A stretch of DNA of 64,000 nt from Temnopleurus reevesii (GCA_036244855.1 BQKZ01001934.1:1-64000), one strand, 5' to 3'. Counted from the stretch's first letter, positions 20,801 through 30,544 are shown. Notes: a model not told the origin generated them from the letters alone. Numbers and translations: made by a program.

Positions 20801-21812
20801 TCAAGCGGAGGCGATGCTGTCCTGCTTTTTGAGGACACACAATATCAATGTTCACAAACGCCTCTGTTGCGACTTCGCTGATAGCAATAGAAGGCTGATT
20901 TAGATCAACAACATCAAATTGCTCAAACTCTAGTGCAGCCTGTGCCTCATAGAGCGCCTGAGGAGACTGACTAGTGACCTCGTGTATGGGCCTTTGCCCT
21001 TTGCCCTGGGTCCTTCTGTGTCCACCTGTGCCTCGTTTTCCACCCGCTTGCTGGTGGGGGCTACGGCCTCGGTTGTGTTTTGATGCTCTACACAACTTGG
21101 CCCAGTGGCCTTTCTTACCACAGGCCCGACATGTATCTTGGTATGCTGGGCAGTTTCGTGGTTGGTGTACCCGCCCGCAATTGCTGCAGGTCTTGTTCTG
21201 GGGCTTCCGCATTAATTTTGAAACCGCATCTACCAACTTCTCGCCACTCGCATTGTGCGCTAGCGTTTTTAGCGTATTCTGCCCCGCTGCGATGGCCTCA
21301 AACTTTCTGCCTTCATCGAGAAGCTCCGATATTTTAAATCCCTTGGGCTTGTCCAGCAGAGATTTCTGGAAGGCAGCAATGGGTGTGGTAGCAATCACCA
21401 GCTCCACCAATCTCTCTTGTAATTCTGATTCGGCAAAATCACACTCGCGCGCCTTGTCGCGGCACCGAGACACGAATTCATCAAGAGTTTCGTTTTCTTT
21501 TTGCTTGTACCTTGACAGCTCGAGCCTATGTACTCTAAAGCTTAAGTGTATGTTCAGCTGGTCCTCTAAGAATGACCAAATGCATTTTGGATCTCGCAGC
21601 TCTGCCTCGCTTAGGCCGCTCGCATTAAGCCTGCGCAGCCCTTCATTGCCTATTGCTATTTTGATTTTGTTTGCCTGCTTATTGGCGTCAGTCACGTCTC
21701 GATCATCAAGGATGAGATTCATCCTTTGCTTGAACAGTTTAAATTCAGTCGGTACGTCTTGCACCTTCCAGTCAAATTCTGGGTATTTTCCAGCCATGTT
21801 TCCGGCATGCAC
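17802..21812 (-). CDS. Fused Gag-Pol polyprotein, Ty3/gypsy type
   Basis: 1336 residues in one frame, no stop or frameshift between gag and pol. Capsid-like Gag occupies about 1-200. Two zinc knuckles lie at about 209-241 (CSNCGRVHQPRNC, then CRACGKKGHWAKLC). The protease is at VDTGAS (339-344). The reverse transcriptase core is about 500-680, with LPFGL and the catalytic IADD (626-629) in place of the common Y-x-DD. RNase H has VDAS (Asp 775), Glu in IERETLA and TDHKP. The integrase has an HHCC finger (998-1034) and the triad Asp 1062, Asp 1115 (SDNG) and Glu 1151, i.e. D-x35-E in the last pair. A tail with a VGQKV...RVEKV segment follows. The first Met is at 21812; a second at 21797 (MAGKYPEF) is equally possible. 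All catalytic residues are present, so the copy may still be functional. Confidence 0.95.
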   Translation of the reverse strand: MHAGNMAGKYPEFDWKVQDVPTEFKLFKQRMNLILDDRDVTDANKQANKIKIAIGNEGLRRLNASGLSEAELRDPKCIWSFLEDQLNIHLSFRVHRLELSRYKQKENETLDEFVSRCRDKARECDFAESELQERLVELVIATTPIAAFQKSLLDKPKGFKISELLDEGRKFEAIAAGQNTLKTLAHNASGEKLVDAVSKLMRKPQNKTCSNCGRVHQPRNCPAYQDTCRACGKKGHWAKLCRASKHNRGRSPHQQAGGKRGTGGHRRTQGKGQRPIHEVTSQSPQALYEAQAALEFEQFDVVDLNQPSIAISEVATEAFVNIDIVCPQKAGQHRLRLKVDTGASGNTLPLRTVKNMYGDRWEAVLRPTKAKLSAYNGTPIKCLGTVDIACRYKDPTWTTQTFFVVDVQGPAILGLPGCSAMTIVTIHEVRSMPEAPHPPVNNVDDLKDAYPGQFDKIGSFNGKAKLHLKEDAEPTIDAPRKCSVHLKDKIKSELDDMERKGIIRKVEHHTDWCSSMTTSVKKDGSIRLCLDPKRLNEAIKRCPHKVPTLEEVNPIFSGAQHFSKLDAKSGYWAVHLEEGSQELTTFRTPFGRYCFQRLPFGLCVSQDIFQQHMDRITSGLPGCISIADDIAVVGKTKEEHDQNLWLLMERAKQEGLVFNSRKCAIKQNKISFFGSIYTQAGVQPDPQRVADLQAMPCPKSKEDLLRTLGMFTYQSAYIPHFADKTAPLRDLLKADVPFQWDAIHTNAFEALKSAITQEACLRFFDPNKPTVLEVDASMKGVGACLLQDAKPVAYASKSLSQAQSNYSNIERETLALVYGITRFHTYLFGKSFRVETDHKPLEMIWRKPLRCAPPRLQRLLAKIQGYACEVHYKPGKEMILSDVLSRLPNPKDSSDIPLDVSVESICEDIEDLMNVDLIFFGATKKQQLQQETSMDPVMKELLHMASTGWPDTIQETPPTLRVFWPYRDEIGTSQGVVFKGKQVIVPHKLREDILRQLHLGHMGMDRTRRLARETVYWPNIAKDIERAIQGCNTCQELQARQQKEPLHPHSVPPAPWYKLGTDLFHLDGADYLLVTDYYAKYPIVRKLRDTTSASVSRIMDDLFGLFGPPVEIISDNGTQFTGRPYQEMCRRWSVMHTTSSPHFPRSNGLAERMVRTVKSILKKCSMTGQDPQMALLHFRATPVDHLMKSPAELLLGRPVRLSLPSHRLIGDPDTMERLLQKQTQMKALHDKHAGIELPPLHVGQKVRTLHPQEHTWVPARVEKVCDEPRSYEVSTPNGSIFRRNRSHLRDIPGDGAHTTTWDTAKRVRFQGKDTTPNRMTTRCGRMVRKPVRYRDT

Positions 21813-22242
21813 ACACTCTTATGATATAATTAATACTTGATTGGTGAGTTGGATTGGGGACGAAAAAATAAAAAAACGAGTTTGGAATAAGACTAGCTAA
21901 TTAAATGGAAACGTCTGTTACTAATGCTAAGAGATGCAAAATTTCAAAATGACCAGAACATATGGGACTTCGGATAATTTCTATTAAAACGAGTGACACT
22001 GACAGATAAAAATAGTCAATTTACGACTGTTTATCGAAATGGGATCTAGGAGCCTAGCACATGTAAAATTAAATAAACATTGGTTTGTGAAATACTTAAA
22101 TTCAACATGTATAATTATAAGGAAAATAATGACTAATAAGCTTACCTATATCTTATCTGGTGCTAAATGATTCACCTCAGAAACACTGTACTTCATTGTA
22201 TCTGTTTACCCATACATTACACTAGGCACCAGTCATTTCGAT

Positions 22243-22273
22243 GGCGTGGGTTTGGATCCCACCGCTGCCACCA
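22243..22273 (-). other. Primer binding site for tRNA-Leu
   Basis: On the minus strand TGGTGGCAGCGGTGGGATCC follows the 5' LTR without a gap. The plus strand is nearly identical to the 3' end of a eukaryotic tRNA-Leu: T-arm, acceptor strand and CCA, about 31 bases with two mismatches in the T-loop. Confidence 0.85.
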
Positions 22274-22387
22274 TGTAGTAGGTGGCTGATGGCGAAATGA
22301 TGACACTAGTGATAGACGTGCAGTATTAAGTGTGAGCAGCCATATTTAATGTGTCGTTGCTAAGCAACCAAGTAACCTCGTACGACA
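22274..22387 (-). repeat. 5' LTR of the Ty3/gypsy element
   Basis: 114 bp; see the 3' LTR. Its promoter elements are not obvious from sequence. Confidence 0.95.
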
Positions 22388-22392
22388 GTCTG

Positions 22393-22777
22393 CCACATAC
22401 CATTCACCACAGAAAGTTTTTTTTTAGGGTTTTGTTTCTTTTGTGGGCACACAAACATTTAAAAATATATAGTCCTTGATATTGACCATTTTGGTTCATA
22501 TTTTCATCTGATTTGTAAGACATAAAAATTGTAAATTCTCTAAAATGAATTCTAATGAATCAATCATCTCGGGACATTTACTTGTGGAAAAAATGTAACA
22601 AAGTTTGATTTTGGTTAGTTTTTAGCAAATCTGCATAATTTGGATTTTATTTGCTACTCCGTAATTAATTTTTACATCTTTATATTTGTTGTAATGTTTC
22701 ATTATTTATTTTACCACGAAGATAAGGTAAAGCATGTTAATTTCAGTCACTAAACCACAGACATAAATCATTTGTTA
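22393..22777. other. Non-coding, no recognised gene
   Basis: AT-rich flank of the retrotransposon. Nothing recognised. Confidence 0.5.
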
Positions 22778-23050
22778 AAAAGTAGTGGTAAAGTCGTTTG
22801 GACTTTCACCCTTCAAATACCGGGTCTGCCTACCCATGGCATTAATGTTCCATCAGCAATAGATTTATCCACACTGTGCTGTACTCAACCCAGGTGAGGT
22901 AAATGTGGCAGGAATATTCATTTTTTGAAATGTCATGTACACTGGTGTACACTGGGTTAAAGCCAGGGTAAAAATAATGTAAAAGCGCCTGGAGTGCTCT
23001 GCTGAATGCATGCATGCACTATACAAATAACATGTATTATTATTATTTTT
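22778..23050 (+). mobile_element. Degenerate tRNA-derived SINE
   Basis: A weak tRNA-like head (AGTAGTGGTAAAGTCGTTTG... with a decayed B box) is followed by the same body as the SINE at 48300-48622: AGGTGAGGTAAATG, a GCAGGAATATT segment, GGGTTAAAGCCAGGGTAA and AAGCGCCTGGAGTGCTCT. It ends in a decayed ACTATACAAATAA and an ATT repeat. Confidence 0.65.
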
Positions 23051-24720
23051 CCAAAATCCGAGATGACAACAATTAAAGCCAAAGTTTTATAGTTGTCTTA
23101 AATATTTTTTTAAGTTTTCATTAAGAATGAAATTAAGAAATGTGAATGTGAATTACGGGGATGTTTATCATAACATATAATTTTTATACACATTTTGAGA
23201 CCAAAGCGTATATATATATATATTTTTTTTTTCATGAGACATTATTTTTTAATAATTAAGCCACATGAGCGCCAAGCTGAGGCGGTACATGGTACACGGT
23301 AAACAAATTTTAGTTTGCTTCCAAAAGAATCATATTCTGATTGAAAATGTTTACGTCTTTGTTTTCACCAAAATATCATTGGGATAAGCCGTAGAGCCAT
23401 CCGAGTGGAGAGGCAAATAAATGAATAAATGGTGAATTGACTTGGGAGGAAATGAAACGACGGAAGTAAAGAACATAAAAGAATCCAATATCTCAGAAAT
23501 ATAAGAAAGAAGTAAATGAAATAGAAAGAGTCCAATATCACGGAAATATAAAAAAAAGAAGTAAAAAATGAAAAATGAAAATCCAATATCACAGAATTAT
23601 AGTAAAGAAGTAAAGTGTGAAATATAATCCAGAAACCTAAATACAAATCTTAATGGCATGGATAAGCCGATTATTGATGTTAATTTGTCTCATTAATCCA
23701 TCACTCACTTTATATCGATGTCCAAACTATTTTAGTTTTTATTTCCATGATACAGTAAACATAAAAAGAGGGTTCTCCAAGAAGCCAGATTAGATCTAAT
23801 AAGATAACACTGGTCAACAAAATTTCACTTTTTGAAAGTTGTCTGCGATTTTTGAGGTGATTTAGGGTGATTCTAAAGTGCTGAATCCAAAAATCACATT
23901 CGTTTTGCTCAATCAGGTCAAGTTTTCGAGCTATCCCCACATGTTGTTTTTTACGTTTTGTTCATATGTATAGGCATGTACGGATCCCTTGTTGAAGGTG
24001 TTGGTGGAATAAGATGACATGGCAGATGAATATTTTGATTAGAAATGTATATAATGATAGAAATGAATATTAAGGTCTAAGAATAATTGTTGATTTTGTT
24101 GAAAATGGCTCAGTTTGAAGCCCTGAAACCTCAAAATCCTCTAAAATTTGGATGGGGAAAAATATACAGTTGTTTTATCAAAATTAAAGGGCTAGACCAG
24201 CCAAAATATTAATTTTTCAAGAGCAGAACATAAATCTAGTAAACAAAAACCAAAAAGCTTGAGAAAACTTGGAGAGGTAAAGAGAAAATGATTAATTTTG
24301 AATAATATAAAACGTGATTAAAACAATGCCAAAATCACTTGACAAATTTTCAAATTTGTTGAAATTGGTGATGAGATAATGGCTCGTCCATCATTTATCC
24401 TTTATCCATGGATAATAATAAATACCTATAATAAAAAAAACTCTGAATGTTCAGATTTCAAAAGAAATTGAAACAAAAAACAACATTTTAATATTTTCAT
24501 ATTTTTGTATAAACCTGAATGATATTTCATGTACTAAAACAATTGAGTTTCATAATATTTCATTGTTTTAATTAACAAATTATCATGAATATATGGCACA
24601 TATTTACAATTTTCTTATATGAACATGATAACATGGTACAACTGGTAATAAAAGGTGTGACGAAATTTGCCAATTGGTCTATTATAATTCTTATCATTTT
24701 CATCAATTTTTTTAAATAAA
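23051..24720. other. Non-coding, with a short degenerate tandem repeat
   Basis: Three degenerate units containing TCCAATATC.C.GAA.TATA lie at about 23480-23620. Otherwise AT-rich without recognisable exons. Confidence 0.5.
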
Positions 24721-24721
24721 A

Positions 24722-25878
24722 AATTTATTTATTTATTTTTTTTTTCCCCTCCACAGGGATTTTATTTGGTTTTCAAACATAAACAAACAGTAAATTCGAA
24801 CAATAACATTTTGTAATAATTATTAAATTTCATAACATATACAAAATCAGTGAGAGAGGAAACCAAATATACACACACAATAAAATACATAAATGATTTA
24901 AAAGAATTCTCACCGACGTTTGCTCTATCCAGCAACTTGTTTCCAGGCCATTCCATAACCCCTTTCTCTACTCTCTAGTTGGAGCTTCGTGCCTACCAGA
25001 CAGATTCTTGTCGATTTTTGCTCATTTTTCCTGATTTGGTATGCTGCTTTCTCTAGCAAGAAATGCTCCTGTTTCAGCTTCGGAGGTAGATCGGTAGCTA
25101 TTCTGAACGTCGGACAAGTAGACTGGGGTGATCCATTATTGGGCTTCAAAGACTTCTGGTAAGCTGAAAAAACGGCCTCTCGATCTTGCATAAGGGCAAA
25201 GCGAACAATAATTGGGTCGGGTGATGGCGGACTTCGCTCTTCTCCTTCAACATGTTGGGGTAGCCTCCTGGGTAGTCGATGTGCATGTGCAATTAGGACG
25301 CCCTGAGCTTGCACATGAGATAACCCAATCGCCTCAAATTTCTCTCTAACGACATCGCTAACACACTCATCATTACTTTTGGCTACACCGTACATAAGCA
25401 AGTTCATTTTCCTATCATGTATTTCCAACTTCAGAATGAGATCCCTCAACTCACTTTCCGTTTCCTTTCTCTTTTCTTCCATTTTTGGTAGCGAAACTTT
25501 TTCAACTTTCGATAGCCTCTGCGCTGTATCTTCCACGGCAAGTTCGACATCATTTATTTCTTTTCGAACATCAGCAACTTCATTTCTCATAGACGTTATG
25601 TTCAAGTTAACCTCTTCCAGTTTGTCTATAACTTAAGTCATGGAAGCATGAAATTCCGAACGAGTGACCATATTTGCAAGCTCACCGTTTTCCATCATAG
25701 GCGACGCCATGTTGCCTGTATCTCTGAGGCTTGAATGTATCTGGAAAAAACGTCCTTTTCCTCGAATAGGTCTGAGAGAGTAAATACCTCTTTCGGCTGT
25801 TTTATGTCCACGATTGCTCATGCTATTGAAAAAGGTGAGTTTGGGAGCTGATACATTTTCAATGATCCGGATTTTCAC
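24722..25878 (-). pseudogene. L1-like ORF1 protein copy (ORF1-only, polyadenylated)
   Basis: A minus-strand frame from 25878 to 24925 encodes an RNA-binding L1-type ORF1 protein: a basic N-terminal part, a coiled coil (VADVRKEINDVELAVEDTAQ and onward), an RRM-like part beginning KMNLLMYGVA with IAHAHRLPR and PDPIIVRFALMQ, and a C-terminal domain (FRIATDLPPKLKQEH). One in-frame TAA at 25633-25635 splits the N-terminal 81 residues from the rest. No ORF2 follows. Instead the minus strand has AATAAA, about 15 bases, and then an A run (24745-24735) passing into AAATAAAT repeats. It looks like an ORF1 transcript that was itself retrotransposed. Confidence 0.7.
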
Positions 25879-26165
25879 GGATTTCGTTCCGCGTTTACGT
25901 TAATGTACCTGAGGCTTTCATGGCGTGACGTCATCAAAAAAAAAAAATTATGATTAAAAATAAAAAAAAAATGATTAAAAAGAAAACTTTTTCCAAACGA
26001 CCAATGCTTTATTTAAAAAAGGCATTCTTGGGCAACCATACATTTTTTTTCTTGGCCTTAATTTAACATAGAAGAGAGAGGATCCACTACAAATTAAAAA
26101 TTACCGAAACCCCAAATACGTGTACACAGTGACACCACACTTTCTATCAGAATTGACAAAGTATT
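25879..26165. other. Non-coding with A-rich runs
   Basis: Short A runs at about 25939-25982 adjoin the 5' side of the L1-like copy. Nothing else recognised. Confidence 0.5.
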
Positions 26166-26925
26166 CCTTAGATATTGTACCTGTTGCAATCTTGTACAGC
26201 AGACCTTAGATATTGTAACTGTTGCAATCTTGTACAGTAGACCTTAGATATTGTACCTGTTGCGATCTTGTACAGTAGACCTTAGAAATTGTACCTGTTG
26301 CAATCTTGTACAGTAGACCTTAGAAATTCTACCTGTTGCGATCTTGTACAGCAGACCTTAAAAATTCTACCTGTTGCGATCTTGTACAGCAGACCTTAGA
26401 AATTGTACCTGTTGTGAACTTGTACAGTAGACCTTAAAAATTCTACCTGTTGCAATCTTGTACAGCAGACCTTAGAAATTCTACCTGTTGCAATCTTGTA
26501 CAGCAGACCTTAGAAATTGTACCTGTTGCAATCTTGTACAGCAGACCTTAGAAATTGTACCTGTTGTGAACTTGTACAGTAGACCTTAGAAATTCTACCT
26601 GTTGTAATCTTGTACAGCAGACCTTAGAAATTCTACCTGTTGCAATCTTGTACAGCAGACCTTAGAAATTGTACCTGTTGCAATCTTGTACAGCAGACCT
26701 TAGAAATTGTACCTGTTGTGAACTTGTACAGTAGACCTTAGAAATTGTACCTGTTGTGATCTTATACAGCAGACCTTCGAAATTGCACCTGTTCCAATCT
26801 TGTACAGCAGACCTCAGAAATTGCACCTGTTGCAATCTTGTACACCAGACCTTAAAAATTCTACCTGTTGCGATCTTGTACAGCAGACCTTAGAAATTGT
26901 ACCTGTTGTGAACTTGTACAGTAGA
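26166..26925. repeat. 38-bp minisatellite, about 20 copies
   Basis: The unit on the plus strand is CCTTAGAAATTGTACCTGTT followed by GCAATCTTGTACAGCAGA. Copies differ by a few substitutions and hardly at all in length. On the minus strand every unit contains a CAACAG/GTA-type junction. The last unit (26888-26925) coincides with the end of the SWIM-finger exon, so the array appears to have grown from an exon-intron boundary. Confidence 0.95.
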
Positions 26926-27116
26926 AGTCTCATCTTCTTGTCGTTGACAGGCACCAAATTGGTTGATGAAACCTCAAAATGTTTGATGATTGCTGCCTGG
27001 TGCTTGTAGGGTCCTTCCGTCTTTCCCACAGGACATGGGCAGCAGCCTACAAAGGTGTTCACATCATAGACTGTGTCTCCTGATTGGTAGGTCAACTCAT
27101 ATAGGTTTTCTGACAC
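26903..27116 (-). CDS. Exon of a SWIM-type zinc-finger protein (partial)
   Basis: The acceptor TTACATTGTAG precedes 27116 on the minus strand, and a donor-like ACAACAG/GTACAA lies at 26903/26902. The exon encodes about 71 residues: YQSGDTVYDVNTFVGCCPC, PVGKTEGPYKHQAAIIKHF, then TNLVPVNDKKMRLLLYKFTTG-like sequence. The SWIM pattern C-x-C...C-x-H is recognisable (CPC...KH), but the third ligand is Tyr (GPYKH instead of GPCKH). The remaining exons are not visible; sequence to the left is minisatellite. The protein family is common in MULE-transposase-associated genes, so host gene versus transposon origin stays open. Confidence 0.6.
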
Positions 27117-28147
27117 CTACAATGTAAATGTGCTGGGATGAGCATTTACTCCTCATCATTTATTTTATTTACTATAGTCTTCTTTAAAAACAGGGAAGGT
27201 GCATTCAGTTGTCAAAATGCTTTACAAGCATGCCCCATGTACAATAAACATGCATAGATGAACAAATACAGCAAAAACAGCAATAGAATTTGCATGACTT
27301 ATGTAGTATATTTCCTAAATTATACCATTAAGCCTTATTATGCTTCTTTGAGCTTCAATTTCTTTTCATCTAACCAATCTCACCAGATGTTATAGGCTTT
27401 TTATTTCTTTTTGGTAAAAAGCAATGAAATTGGTAAACTAGAGTAAATGAGGTTCTGTTTCCAAGAACCTCATTGTTATGGATAGTCCCTCTTAAAACTT
27501 TGTACTTTATTTCCAATCAGTAAAAAGACATATGACATAATAATATACTACGAAATCAGAATACATTTAACAAATTTGTATGTGTAAATATAATTTGCAA
27601 TTAATAAAACTGGCTGGATTGCCCTTTCAGAGGAATTAAATTAAATACCTCTTTTCTTCCAAGGGGTCCAGATACAAATTGGTATCGCTTTTTAAAATGC
27701 TCCCTTCCAATAGTGAAAGTATTCTCTGAACTCTCATCCATGTATTCTCACAATTTTTGTTTAATAATCTTAATTGCCATTCAACTCCTTCAGGAAACTG
27801 CAATATGCTCCTTTGAACTTCAATTCCTCTAATCTAATCAAACTCATTAGCAGTTAACTTTCTATGTTCTTTTTATGTTTTTTGTAGAATTTGTAGAATT
27901 TTATTGACTCTTTTCAGACCTGCCAACCTCTTGGAATGTAAAATTGTATTCTGTGATCCCAAAAACTGTATTTCCCGAACAAAAACTGTATTCCATAAAA
28001 ATGCGCACAACTATGCATGTGAATGCTTTTATTTGCTTTGTTTTTGTTTACATGCTCCTGTGTTCGTGGACATACTGTTTTTGATAGATACCATATCACT
28101 CACCTTGGTTTTAACAAAGGATTATTACAGTAAATAGACTAGAGTGC
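27117..28147. other. Non-coding, no recognised gene
   Basis: AT-rich; possibly an intron of the SWIM-finger gene. The open frames at 27904-28137 do not resemble known proteins. Confidence 0.45.
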
Positions 28148-28972
28148 CTAGTTAGAGGCACTTCCCTCCTTGGAGGCACCTCCCTTGACCTGCTCCATTG
28201 TGGCTCGCTTGCACTTCTGGAGCAGCTCTGGCTTGAGCTCCCGCTGGTAACAGGGAATTCCAGCTGCCTGCCAGTACAGTTTGTTGACCAGAGTATCCGA
28301 CAATACTGAAGTACTAAGACTTGAACGAAATTCAGTTGAATTTTTCCGTACCACACTAAATATTCGCTCATCTTCTGCATTGCTGTGTGATACTGATAAT
28401 ATTACCATCATCAGTTTTGGTAGGTGTACATATTTTATTTGTCCAGTGGCATTGTCTTTTACTTTGGAGATGTCCACCCATACCTTATCTGCCCGTCCCT
28501 CCAAGTCAATGTTATCAAAATCATCAAGTTGATCATTAGCAAATTCGCTTTCCATCTTGTCCAGTTTCTCTGCCATGTGGAACCGCTCTGTGAAGAAACG
28601 GACTGAGGTGAAGCTTGCCTGCAGACGGTTCCTGTAATTGGCGACTGAAGCATGCTTTAGGAATTCATCACTCAATGGAAAGGTGCTAATGATGTAGTCG
28701 CAAACAGTTGAGAAGTAGGTCCTCACTGAGGCAAAGAATTGATCGATTTGTTTTGAGGAAATAGAGTCCCTGTGAGTGTCAATGCACTGCCTCACTTCCT
28801 GGCCGACCATCAACTCGTCATCACTCCTTTGATTTGCCTTGTCTCTGTATTTACAATCCTTCAGATCAGCTGATTTCAGTATGACAGGCTGAACAAATCG
28901 TAAAAGAATGTTCCTGAGAAGTCCATTCAGCTTGTCATGCAAAAGGTGAACCACTGGTTCACCAACTGCCAT
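28148..28972 (-). CDS. hAT-family transposase, C-terminal fragment
   Basis: 274 residues without a stop. Residues 1-180 correspond to the second half of the catalytic region of hAT transposases. 181-234 form the hAT dimerisation domain, recognisable from LPKLMMVILSVSHSNAEDER and IFSVVRKN with FRSSL. The N-terminal BED finger and the first catalytic Asp are missing, and the frame starts near a possible exon edge. A Lys/Ser-rich tail of about 30 residues follows the domain. It may be the last exon of a domesticated gene or a truncated transposon; no terminal inverted repeats were seen nearby. Confidence 0.7.
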   Translation of the reverse strand: MAVGEPVVHLLHDKLNGLLRNILLRFVQPVILKSADLKDCKYRDKANQRSDDELMVGQEVRQCIDTHRDSISSKQIDQFFASVRTYFSTVCDYIISTFPLSDEFLKHASVANYRNRLQASFTSVRFFTERFHMAEKLDKMESEFANDQLDDFDNIDLEGRADKVWVDISKVKDNATGQIKYVHLPKLMMVILSVSHSNAEDERIFSVVRKNSTEFRSSLSTSVLSDTLVNKLYWQAAGIPCYQRELKPELLQKCKRATMEQVKGGASKEGSASN

Positions 28973-29240
28973 TTTAGAATTGTGCTCTGAAGTTGTTCAA
29001 AGATGGCAATATTTTTTAAACTTGAAAATATTTGAAAGGGTTCACATTATCTCTTGATCATCTCTTGGCATTGGCTTTGAGATGGATCCCAGAGGCCTGA
29101 AGGCTCTCGGCTGCCTTTTGCTACGCAGTCTTTTTCCTCAATTTGGTTTGAAATCAAATGACACCAAAATACAATGCAACTGCCATTTTAGGATTGTGTT
29201 CTGAAGTTCTTCATATGGCCAAAATCTTGTTTTTTTTTCT
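28969..29240. repeat. Two copies of the 5' flank of the hAT fragment
   Basis: About 60 bp beginning AACTGCCATTTTAGAATTGT (28969) recur about 210 bp further on (29180) with several substitutions. The first copy includes the start codon region of the hAT fragment. Confidence 0.7.
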
Positions 29241-29597
29241 TTGTATGGCAACTCTAAGAATTAATGGGATAGACATATGGAAAGGTTGATTATTTGTGGA
29301 ATGTCTAACATATAATTTATCATGTATTTCATGTTATGCTTGAAGTCGAATTGATTGTGGTAAGGGTTTGTTAATGTCCTTTTGGTTGCAAATAAAGTCA
29401 GATGTGTATTTAAATAGATTTGTTTCTCATCCAAGCTGGAACATATACTTCACATACAGACCATATTTCATGTAGCTTAGTTAGTTTTTGCTTGTGACTA
29501 GGTGACCACAATATAAGCTGTCAACTACTGATTGGCAGCATCTGTGACAGCTCTGTCGTCATTTTACCTATTGAGTTTGCCCAAATATTATCATGTT
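29241..29597. other. Non-coding, no recognised gene
   Basis: AT-rich, nothing recognised. Confidence 0.5.
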
Positions 29598-29706
29598 AAT
29601 TGAAGAGAGTTGATCAGTTGTCTCAAGATGTGCAAACATAGAACGTTGAATAGTGACGTTTCAGCCGTTTGCACATCGTGAGACAACTGATGAACTCTCT
29701 TCAATT
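29598..29706. mobile_element. Short foldback element
   Basis: AATTGAAGAGAGTTGATCAG and onward to TGTGCAAAC is inverted at the right end (GTTTGCACATCGTGAGACAA and onward to AATT). Arms are about 42 bp and the interior is about 25 bp. Confidence 0.8.
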
Positions 29707-30544
29707 ATTCTTCACCACGATGAACCTCTTTCAAACCATATTATCATGTTATACTTTAAAGGGGATCTTAATTGAGATTCACTGGGATTACTTAGACTGG
29801 ATTAGATAATGGTTGATTGAAATTTTAGCTGCTTTTCCGAAATTTTCGCTCCCGGGCTCTAGGCACTATTATTAGTACTTCTAATTAAAAAAAACGTCCT
29901 TAGATGGACGGATGGAGACCCATTTTAAGTATTCTTAACACATGAAGTATATGTTGTCATGTGCTTTCTTTTTTTTTTTTATATTCATTCCATAATTTAT
30001 GAGCAAGTTTTGTAGACTTAGCCGCAATTCTGTTTTCTTTTTCAATGTATTCATAGTCATGCTATGAGTGTTCTTATATTAATTGAATGTTCTTTTAATA
30101 CACTTAAGATGAAGGGATGTGGGGCAGACACCATTAACATATGATGCATTGATGAAAGTTCAAACATTGACATATTAGGCATAATGTTCATACTAAGACA
30201 TTTTATCTCTGCATAAGACATATACAAATGATAATATCCTCACAATGTCATGATATGTGTTTTACTTGGTAATCTAACGTTTCTGTCATAATTCAGTTAT
30301 ATGCAAACATGTATTTTTGATAGAAAAAATAATAAAATGAGCATCCATCTGATGTACATAATAGAAGCATTTTCTTTCAAGATGTAATTTATTCAATGTT
30401 GTGTACCATATGTCCCAAAAAAATGACAACGGGGCTTTCAGGATTGATAACTTTTGAAAATGAATATGAAAATAGATGCGGTTTGGAATGTCGAATATAT
30501 AACTATTCATCCATATTTGGTGAAAATTTCATGAAATTTGCTTG
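29707..30544. other. Non-coding, no recognised gene
   Basis: AT-rich with a poly-T run near 29969-29980. Nothing recognised. Confidence 0.5.

Larger units (their letters stand above)
17138..22387 (-). mobile_element. Complete Ty3/gypsy LTR retrotransposon (5250 bp)
   Basis: Both LTRs are 114 bp with TG...CA ends. The host pentamer GTCTG lies directly outside both ends (17133-17137 and 22388-22392), so this is one precise insertion. The LTRs differ at three sites, and the single gag-pol frame is uninterrupted; both indicate a fairly recent insertion. Transcription runs on the minus strand: 5' LTR 22274-22387, primer site 22243-22273, gag-pol 21812-17802, about 550 bp of non-coding sequence, purine tract, 3' LTR 17138-17251. 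The very short LTRs, the double zinc knuckle and the fused gag-pol fit a Mag-like lineage; that placement is inference. Confidence 0.95.

Noticed and set aside
20974..21840. 288-residue plus-strand open frame
   Set aside because: It is antisense to the gag part of the Ty3 element, with a composition typical of a shadow frame and no domain.
26166..26925. Possible CRISPR-like array
   Set aside because: The 38-bp units are directly contiguous with no unique spacers, in a eukaryotic genome; it is a minisatellite.
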